A stretch of 64,000 nucleotides of DNA, taken from positions 1,364,001 to 1,428,000 of the forward strand of contig JAGFBZ010000936.1 in assembly GCA_018398805.1 (NCBI GenBank), given 5' to 3'. The stretch's first letter is position 1. Each line of letters opens with the position of its first letter. Made by a program: the position numbers and the translations under genes. Of this stretch, positions 52,701 to 63,100 are shown piece by piece. This stretch comes from Hirundichthys speculiger. Taxonomy: Eukaryota; Chordata; Actinopteri; Beloniformes; Exocoetidae. The notes under the pieces were generated by a model. That model had not been told where the DNA came from and did not search any database. It saw nothing but the letters and a program-made list of their open reading frames with translations.

Positions 52701-55700
52701 AATGATAAACCACGAGGCCTAGAGATGACTGCAGATTTGAAATGGATAAGAATCTGATACCCAAGGTGACTCTGTTACTGTGAACACTCAAAGGTGTCTT
52801 ACAGAATATTTTCAGTCATTCCACTGATGCTGTGAACACCTGTACACACAATTAAAGAACTTTTACTGAAAGGATCAAGAGCCTAAAAGTAACCCCAACA
52901 GTAATGAGATGCCTTTCTTGGGACAGAATACATTAGTAGTCCCCCCCCCCGATTTCCCTGATTAAACAATGCACATTGAATAAATTATATTGTTATAAAT
53001 ATATTTTAGGCTCAAAGAAAAGAACCAAGTGAGCTCAGGGACTGAACTCATTCCACATCCAGCCCGCAAATCCAAACACAACATCAATACTACAAACGAG
53101 AAATCCAAATGTGTTTAATCAAACAATATCAATCAGTTCTAGGTATCATGGATTTTTGTTTAGAAGGATCTCTTAAAAACCCCGCATTACTGAAATTCTT
53201 TCAAATATAGGGCTTGGAAATTGCAATCGACAACTATGTAACCCCAACACGGCAAAAACAAAAATGTAATATTCTTAAAGGGGGTTTATTACTCCTTTTA
53301 TTCATGACCTGTTACAGAAAGTAAAAAAACTAAAGTTATTTAAGCAAACTGGAAATGCCAGGTGGATGCGATATATTGGAATGTAGAAAACACAGGAAAT
53401 ATGCTGTCATGTAACAACTATTAGGGGGCAGAGAGGAGCTCGTAATCACATGATTATGCTCTCAAATTAAAACAACATACTTGAACAAAATGAATGGACA
53501 CTGCCTTATGAAAGCATTGTTGGACATGACAGTACAGAGTAATATGTAGTGAATAAAAAGCTCAGGAGAAACACAATGTTAAGTTCTTTATAGAATACAA
53601 AAGAAGGTGCTGCAAAAGTGTGTGGAATTTACTATTCTTATATTCATGTGGATGCAGTGGATGAACTGTGTGTGTTTCAGCAAGAGTGTAAATATAAACT
53701 CAAGTACCTAGCTTGCTGCCAGTGGCACTGGGTCTGCGTGCAGCAGAGGACTCTGCAGGCTTCTTGGGAACTTTGGGAACCTTAAAGGCAGCCTGGGCTG
53801 AAGAAGAGCGTCCATCCACACTGTCATCATCATCAAAACTACGATCTGTGAAAAGAAGCCAGAGAGCAGTGTCACTATCCACAGGGAATTTTGCTCAAAG
53901 TTGGGGACAATGCCACTGAGAAGCATGGACAAGAGGAAACAATTAACAATATAATATAACACTCCATATCCTTTGGTGTGATTTTTTTTTTCATTTGATA
54001 TGTGTCACACATGCTTTACTTTTTAAAACACCCTTCTAAAGAAGAGCTAAAAGAGACTCCACACAGCTGAGCCAGGAATCACTAAATCCATACAAACTGC
54101 AAAAACGACTGGTAAAAACACACACATTTTTACCCACAATCATTTCTAAGAGATCAAAACATACCCAATAGATCAAAATGCAACTGGGGAATGAGAGGAG
54201 CCCTCTCGAGCTCTTTTTTTTATTTGTCAACAGAAATCATACCACAGAGAAAGCTAGCACAGAAACTTTAAACATGTTTGCAACAGTGACACGCACAATG
54301 CATCACACAAACACACACACACACAAACAAAACCCAAGTCGATAGTGGAGATCAAACTGTTGGCAAAGGAATGCAGTTGCGCTACGGTCGCTCTGACAAG
54401 CAGCCATGAAGAAATGCGCCAAAGCCACCACCCTACACCTTGACTCATACATTAATTCACCAACATACATGTATACACACAGAGTCAACCTGTAAAATCA
54501 ATGTCAAGCTTATATAATAGTACCCATGAACCAAATCTACCACCTTATAGGAAAGCCTACTGTGTTTAGCTCAGTAAATGTTAAGTGGACATGTAAAGAC
54601 ACATACACAGACTGTCAGGAACTCACATATGCACATTGTGGTCTCACACACCAGCACACCCAAGTCCATCCCTGCACTCACAGTCACAGATGCGCTGGCA
54701 GATAAGTCGCCTCATGCTTCTGGGAGGGCGTGGTATTGGGGTACCCTCCCCCCCCTCTTCTGCAAGTTGTACCCCAAAACGGATACGCACACCTCATGCA
54801 CACATCATAGTGTGTTAAGGCTGCACACACTCATCGCATCGCTGTCCAAATTCCCCTCCACCCTCATAAGTGCCGGCATTTTCTTTCATTTCAGTCTATC
54901 TTCTATCCCTCCCTCTCCCTTTCCTAGCCTCTCTCCTCCTTCTCTTAGCAGCCTCACAGCCAATCGGATGAGAGGTGACATCATAGTGTTGCAGCCAGTG
55001 CGGAGGCAGGCCTCTCAATGTGTGTGTGTGAGAGATGTAAGAGAAAGGGAGACACACACACACAAAGACACCCCAGGAATATTAACAAGGCTTCTCAGTG
55101 TCTCTACCAGATCAGCTAACCTGAACTGGAGACAGACAGTCTCTCACTCCTCTCCCTTTACTCATGTACACATTTAACAAAAACCTCTTAACACACTTTT
55201 TTGCTGCTACATTTAACTCCAAGAGGAAAAACACACTCCACAAACACAAAAGAACAAAGGATGATTGATCATCGCTCCACAGAGGTAATGACTGGGTGGG
55301 AGATAGATGGACCACGCCCCTCTATCTAAGGCTTAGACCAACCCACGCTGTCTCACTAAATTTAATTTATGCCCACTTGGTGATATTCAGTTTAATCATT
55401 TGAAATAACAATTTTTCCACAGAGAAAGACCGCCCATCTTCTTTTTAGTGCTTCACTAATAAAAATCACACAAATCTTACCGTATATGAGTGATCTGTGG
55501 TAGACCTGTTACACTCACTGTACATGTTTATGTGATAGCAACTATTTTTATCAAACTGTGATTATTTTGCACATGTCAAAATATTCTTTCATGTGTTAAA
55601 AGCATATGGATGACAACTAGGGATGCACGATAACTATCGGGCCGATAACAGGAAATTATGACATCATCCCGATAAGTCCGATATCATGACGAAAAGCCCC

Positions 55701-58700
55701 AATAACATATATATATATTTTTTTTAACACGTCAGTGCCTCGCTCCCTCTGAGCCTTGATTGACCGGCAGTGACTGTTATGTTCAAGTGACGTCGGCACA
55801 ATCTGAAAAACGATTTTCTCAGTAAGGAAAATTCAGAATACCACCTCATGCCAGATAACAACTCGGTCATCATTTTGGTAGTTGCTGACTTTAATTGATA
55901 TTCGCAGTCTTTTCCCACATGTTACACATAAAAAATAGAAAAAATAGATAAGGCCGAAAGAACGATGAGCAAATAAGGTAACGAAGGAATTTACGTTACA
56001 CCTTGAATGCAGCATTGCGGATCATTGCGCTGATAAAAACAAACAAACATGGCGGCGATGGTGTAGAACTTTATTTATTTTTTTTGCCTTTATTTTTTTT
56101 ATATCAGTAAGTAATGCACCTTATTTAAGTTGATGCGAGATATCAAATAGGTTTGCTTGATAGCTTTATGAAAATGTTTGAGAGGCTTGCCAATAGTTTT
56201 TCATTGTAAAAAATAAATATCTGTTTATTTAAAGAGTCAAAACTGCTTTTGGTTTTGTTCATAGTATTGATGTAATGATCTTAGGTATATGTGTGTGTTA
56301 TCAGTTATCGATATCGGCCTTTAGGAGCTGAAAGTTATTGGTTATCGGTATCGGTTTTAAAAAACAGTTCTCGTGCGTCCCTAATGACAACATTATTCCC
56401 AGGCAGTTCTTCACAGTTGGCACGTGCTTCTTCCGCTGTGGTTAAATACCACTACTAGTTTTTGTCAGGTCTTTGACCAGCTGGATTTCAGCTAATAACT
56501 ATTGGCATTAGGGCCTTTAAATGGAATGACAAACCCAAATGTAACAAATACACGTTGTTGCATTTGATTTTGTAACATGTGTGAGTATATTTTAATTTTT
56601 AAATCAAATGGAAAAAGTATAAGTGAATAATGGTCTGGAAATGGGAATAGAGAGTGGGGCATATTCTAACAAACTGCCTATAATATATGCCTATATAAAT
56701 ATTTTTACTTATTGTTGTAAGAATGTATTACATTAGAAGCAACTGCTTCATTTCCTACGGGCTACTACTGTGACAGCTCATCAACTTGGTAAAATTATGT
56801 GATGTTTACAGCTAAATGCATTATAGAAGACAATGAAAGTCAAATGTTAGATCCGCAATTTAAGAAACTTCACTGCTCTGTAGCAAACCTCGTAGATCAG
56901 ATGGAAATATACTGTCATGCATCAGGAGTCTCAGTATTAACTGGCAACACTGATAGCATGATTAGCATGTTCTGCTTTCGTCTAGTCAGACCCCTTGAGA
57001 GTACACGCCTGGGTGAAGGGCAGAGCAAAGACAACAGAGAGGAAGGGGGGGGGGGTGGCCAGTGAGAAAGATGGAGAGAGTGAATCCCTAATATTGAACA
57101 GACTGCACACGTGCTGTTGTCATGGCAATCTCTGCAGCTCAGCTTTTCTGATGAAAACAGGGGCTAGCTGAAGGAAAGAAAAAGATGCCTTCTTACACTG
57201 AATACCACACATTGCCATTTTTAATTTAGTTTAGTCAACAGAAGGATTTAATGTTCACCTACTTGCTTCATGTTACCTGGTGGTCTTTGGACTTCGTTCT
57301 AGACTAATGTGGAAAAATGGCTCCCACTATATTTTCTGATAATAACATGGTTATATAACATTGCCAGAAAAACACAGCAACCAAATGAGTCTGTGCAAGA
57401 AGACGAACTGAGACCGATGCACACAAATGCACAGAGATATCACCTTCACCATGAACCAAGCAATGTTACCATGGAAACTCCAGGATGATATTTCCTCTTC
57501 TCTCTATTTCAAGAGAAGATTTAAAGGCGGGAATGACAAAGAAAATGACTTGCAGAAAAATTTAGTTCTGATTGATTTTCAAAATCAATCAGACACACTT
57601 GTGCAAAAGCAAAGCCCCAATGTGACAATCTTTAATCCGTGCAACCTACAGACTGAGAAAAGCAAAACAAATGCTACGCTTTGGTGGGCGTGAAGTCAAA
57701 CCTACATCACTGCCCGAACATTTGGAAAGACAACGAGATACAAGGGCACAGGAAAGTTAAACTGAAACATACAAAGCTGATCACAGTCTTGTTCTAAAAA
57801 CAAAAACATGGACAGTTTTATTTTCCCTCTCTAGGTTTTAAACCACATGATGGCAGCACTGGTTCTGCACCTAACAAATGATTACACATGCACGCACGCA
57901 CGCACGCACACACACACACGATTTAAAGAGATGACAGAGCAGGAGAGTTTGCAGACTAATGTATGTTTTATTACATGGGACAAATTCATTTCACACTATA
58001 AAAATCAAATAATAAAACTGCCAATAAAATCTACATTCAAGTGTGCATTTGAATTTTCTTCAGTGGGTGGAACAAATCAGAACAAATAATGTAACTGTTT
58101 CCATATCTTTAGTAACAGAAAAATAAACAAGTATGAATGAATGCTTATCAGCTGGGGCATTGCAGAATACATAAGAAGTACTTGCTTTTAAAATCTAAGC
58201 TTGAACATAACCAGACCTTTTTTGGAATACTTAAATTTGAACAGAAAGCCCTCATTTGATGTGATCTTCATAGGAGGCATAAGTAATGTCCCATATTCCT
58301 GCTCAAGACCATGTGAGAGTGCAGAGAGCCGTGCAAATGATGAACAAGAGCAGGGCCGTAAGGATGAGGACAGAAAGTTTCAAATGTTTTACTTCTACTC
58401 GCCAATACTCACCCCTACGCTTATATAATAACTAGCACTGAATGAACAAAATTGCAAATCCTGGAGAAACTTGAAATGGCCAAGAGGTTTTAAATGTGCT
58501 TGATGTAAAAAGAAAGAAGCTACAAGTGATGAAGCAATTATTTAGAGGCCAATCGTGCCTGTAGAAAGATCTATATTATAAATTAAGGTATATAATAAGG
58601 TAATATAAGGTATATAAAAGTTTAGAAACTAAATTATCTTAATGGACTTTTAAAGATACAGGTTGATCTGAATTTTAAAAAAAAAGGGAAAAAAAAAGAG

Positions 58701-59047
58701 TGGTGGTGCTAATGGGAGAAGACTTGCAACAAATCGAGGACAGAGAATACTGGAGAGAAAGTGGGAGAAAGGAAGAGTAAGAGACACACTTGAGGTTTAT
58801 GTCTGGATTTTTTTTAACAGAGAGAGACTGCTCTAGTTCCAGCCCAGCTCTGAGAAAAGGATCTCATTAAACCAACGAACAAATGCACACACACAGAAAC
58901 ACACAGGTATAATTTGAGTCCCAGTTCCACATCGAGGAAAGGAATACCCCATAATATTCAGAGGAAAGCTTTACTATGGTAACCAGACTAGCCTAGAAAC
59001 AGGGTCATGGCTCCCTTTACAGAGTCTGTGAGGCAATGAAGCAGAAT

Positions 59048-59097
<50 letters not shown>

Positions 59098-60119
59098 TTG
59101 TGTGTCAGTCCTTGTCGACACTGAAGTATTGTGCAAACAATCAAGGCTACTATTGACGGTCAGTGTGAAAGGCAATGAATACATGCGCTTCCATGTCTGT
59201 GTGTAGTGTGTCTATATTTTCACATTTTCAAACGGGGCTAAGTGACGCCAAGGAAGAGCTGAGGACAGTCCTAATATCTCTGACATGCTTTACTTTCTCA
59301 CATCCAAGCACCTGGAATATACTTTTTTTTTAAAGCGTCTACACATGTAAACATTATCAACATGACCAACTGATTACTATCTTGCCTTTTTATTCTAAAT
59401 CAAAATGAAAAAAAAAAAAAAAAAAAAAAAAAATATATATATATCAGTGTTTCCGCTAGAAAAAATTGGCACCGGACAATGTGACCGGCAGTTTTTCAAT
59501 TTACCGGACAAATGTTTGAAATTCCGGTCACATAGGCTATATGAATCATATGCAGTAGTACGATATCAATGCAAGTCATTTAATAGTATTTTTTATTAAA
59601 AAACAGGCTATTTCAAATAAAATAAGTCCCGTCAATTGACTCACGAGCATAACTTCAAAAAATAAATAAATATTTTCGGCGGGAGCCACAGCATCATCTG
59701 TGGTAGTCTCCATCTCTTCAGATAGCCTTTTAGAGTTAGACTCATCATCACCCTCGCTATTAGAGCTTTTTCGTTTTAGAAAATAGCTTTCGCCATGTCA
59801 AAGACCTCTCTGTTGTGGTGCGCGGTTTGTTAGATTTAATGAAACAAATGCGACAAGTTTCGTTCCGCGCAGAAAAAAAGTTTCGTTCCACATATAGGCT
59901 ACATTCATTCATTCACACATACACACACACTACTCATTCGTAAAAAAAAAGTATATGTTTTTTCATAAAATGATGTGGAAATTACCCATTTTATTACAAC
60001 TGAAATTTTTGCTTGGGAGGAGTATTTTCACCGGACATTTTGACCGGAGAGATTATAAAATACCGGACTTCGGCATATTTTACCGGACAAAGTCCGGCAA
60101 TTACCGGACAACGGAAACC

Positions 60120-60193
<74 letters not shown>

Positions 60194-63100
60194 AATTCAG
60201 GTGAGTCTTAGCGACGTATTTACTTGAAACATCCATTTGGCTGGGTGCCTTATGTAACTCGGGTCTCCTGGGGTCATGACAGGCCCCGGTAGGGGTGTGA
60301 AAAGAAAAAATCGATTTGGCAATATATCGCGATTTTTGGCCGCCCAATATAATATCATTTTTTCAGCTCCTAATATCAATTTTTTTTTCAGATTTTTTCA
60401 AAAACACCAATAATAAACAACAAATAGGTTGTTTTGAAACAAGTAGTTTTGACTCAATTTGTCCTCTGAATGATCAATATCATCTGATGAACATATACAG
60501 CAACTTGATTTTTCATCTCTACTTTTAATTTTGATATTAACTGTGTAGAATATCACAATATATCGTGATTAGGGGTGTAACGGTACACAAAACTCTTGGT
60601 TCGGTACGTACCTCGGTTTTGAGGTCACGGTTCGGTTCATTTTCGGTACAGTAAGAAATATAAATGCAAAATATAAATGTGCTAGTTGTTTATAACACAC
60701 TTTTGTGCTTTTTAACAATAGGAACATTAGCCTATACAAAGCTAGAATTCTGCTCAAAAATATAAATACAATATTCTAAAATGTAGATATTTTGAAAAAC
60801 AAAATAAAAATAACATTGGCTCAGACTTTTGCTTAAAAAAATAATCCATCTGATGTGCAAAATTGAACAGTTGCAACACTGAACAGTTTCAAGTTGTTAG
60901 TCAGATTAAATAACATGAATAAGGCTCAGGGTGTTTCTTTAAAAACAAATCTTTTTATTCTTTCATAAATTATGATTTTCTGGCTAAAATGTGCACGAGA
61001 AGGTAATTGATATCCGGGCTCAATTACCTTTATCATGTGTTTGAAGCCAGCATTCTCTACCACTGATTAGGGTGTTTGTGTGCACGCGCGTCGCCTCGCC
61101 TGTGTATGTGGTGACACGCGCCCAGTCCGCACACAGAAACTCGCGCTGGCTGTGCACTGAGCCCGGCAGAGAGAGAGGGAGAGAGAGAGAGAGAAGCGCA
61201 GCTAGCGAGGCAGACAGCAGCCAAGTGATGGCTTCAAACCTAGCGGTTTGAGTGCGCGTGAGTCTCAAAATCACCAGAAAAAATAGCTAGATTTCTCGCT
61301 AGTCGCTTTTTACAAATTAAGTCGCTAAATTAGGTCTGGAAAGTCGCTAGATATAGCGACAAAGTCGCTAAGTTGGCAACACTGGGTGTGCGCACAACTG
61401 CGCGTGTTAGGCTGCAACGCTCTCCTCCACAACGTGCGGTCCTCTACTTAATAAGTCCGTGTGGAAACTCGTTCGGTACGCCCCCGTCCCGAACCGACCT
61501 ACCTGTACCGAAACGGTTCAATACAAATACATGTACCGTTACACCCCTAATCGTGATATCATGATATTGTATCGTGACCCAAGTATCATGATACATGATG
61601 CGAGGTCCTTGCCAATACTCACCCCTAGGCCCCGGTGTGAAAGGTTATAACAACCAAGACTCTCTAACAGTTTTCACATCCCTTACATGAGCTGTATAAA
61701 CATAACAGAGAAAAAAAGCTACATTCACATGTGTATTTTTCTCTAGTAACATAACGGAGACATTTCAGGACACCCCAGTTTTTCCCTTCACACATGCAGA
61801 TGTAGCTCATCTTGGGCCACAGCATCAGGATGAAAGTGCTTGCAGTTTAAGCTGATTTCAGTCTAAAACCATATGTTGACAAGCTTTTGACTGGGTGCCA
61901 AAATCCACAACCAGATGAGATTAAGCCGACACACATGCACAATTATCACTGCTGTGATGTCATCCCCAACTTCCAGGGTCAGTTTTGTTGATAACATCTC
62001 CTTGTCGTTTTCACATGCTTCTGAGCCCCTGATCTTTGTTCCCTTGTTCGTTTTCTCCTCTACCTCCTTCTATCCTTTGTTTACTCAGTCTCTCTCTGTT
62101 TCTGTCATGATGAATCAGGGAAAGGCAGTGATAGGCACAGCACTGTGACTCTGTTTCTGCCAGAGATCTCTGTCAGCTTCCTCCCTCAGTCATTTGGTTC
62201 CCTTCTTTCCTCCCTCAATCTCTTCTTCCTTGAGAAACATCTGCCTCAAACCTTTTAAAGCAAAGGCCAAGAGTTGGCCAAAAAAGATAAGGACAAAGGA
62301 CAAGTGAGAATGCTTTTGTGTTTCTATGCGTTTTCACAAAGTGTTTTTACCTCACAATCACTTAAAAAAAAATATGCCCAGGAAGATTGGAAAAGCTGCA
62401 TCTCAGCCACATACTGCAAAAAACCCTAATTTAAGTTAAACAATCACTTCCAACCAGCTACTTTTAGTTCTAGGCTGCAAATAGTTATTTAAATATGAGA
62501 ATTATCATTCACTGCAAACCTGCAACTAAGTATGCAAAAAGAGTAGCACAAGAAATTTACAGATGTGGGACCACTGTAAGTCTGTCAAGTCATGGCTTAA
62601 CTCAAACGTGTTGTGCAGGTAATCAAACAACCACTCCATGTTTTGATCCACATGCCAGCTTTTTAACTTTTCCTTGTTCGAAACCCCAAAAAAGGTAGAA
62701 GCAGAAAAGAAAAACTCAACATTTCTTAGCTGTCACAGGTGACAGAATGAGCTAAGTTCAGCACATGCCCTGAGCTCTGTCTCACCTCTCTGCCAACGAG
62801 TAAACAGCCAAGCAAACACCCATCAGAGCTGTCACTGTTTAACAGATGGGTGCGCTGACAAGACAGCTCGAAGCTGCAATCATCCAACGGCAATGTCAGC
62901 TTAATATGAACAAGAGACAATACAGAGTGAGGAAATAAACAAAATAATATAAAAAATATTATACCCAGAGAACCCAAAAACGCTTCAAACATACCATTGC
63001 TACAGACTGTAATTTTATTTGGAGTAAGTCCAGTGTCACTGCAATCTGTCAAATAACATGAAATCATCCTTTTCTATCCTGAATGCATCTGTGATGCCTC

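Noticed and set aside
54578..55177. 199-codon plus-strand reading frame
   Set aside because: It runs antisense over the alternative clasp2 start exon, is rich in His/Thr/Ser from CA repeats and matches no family.
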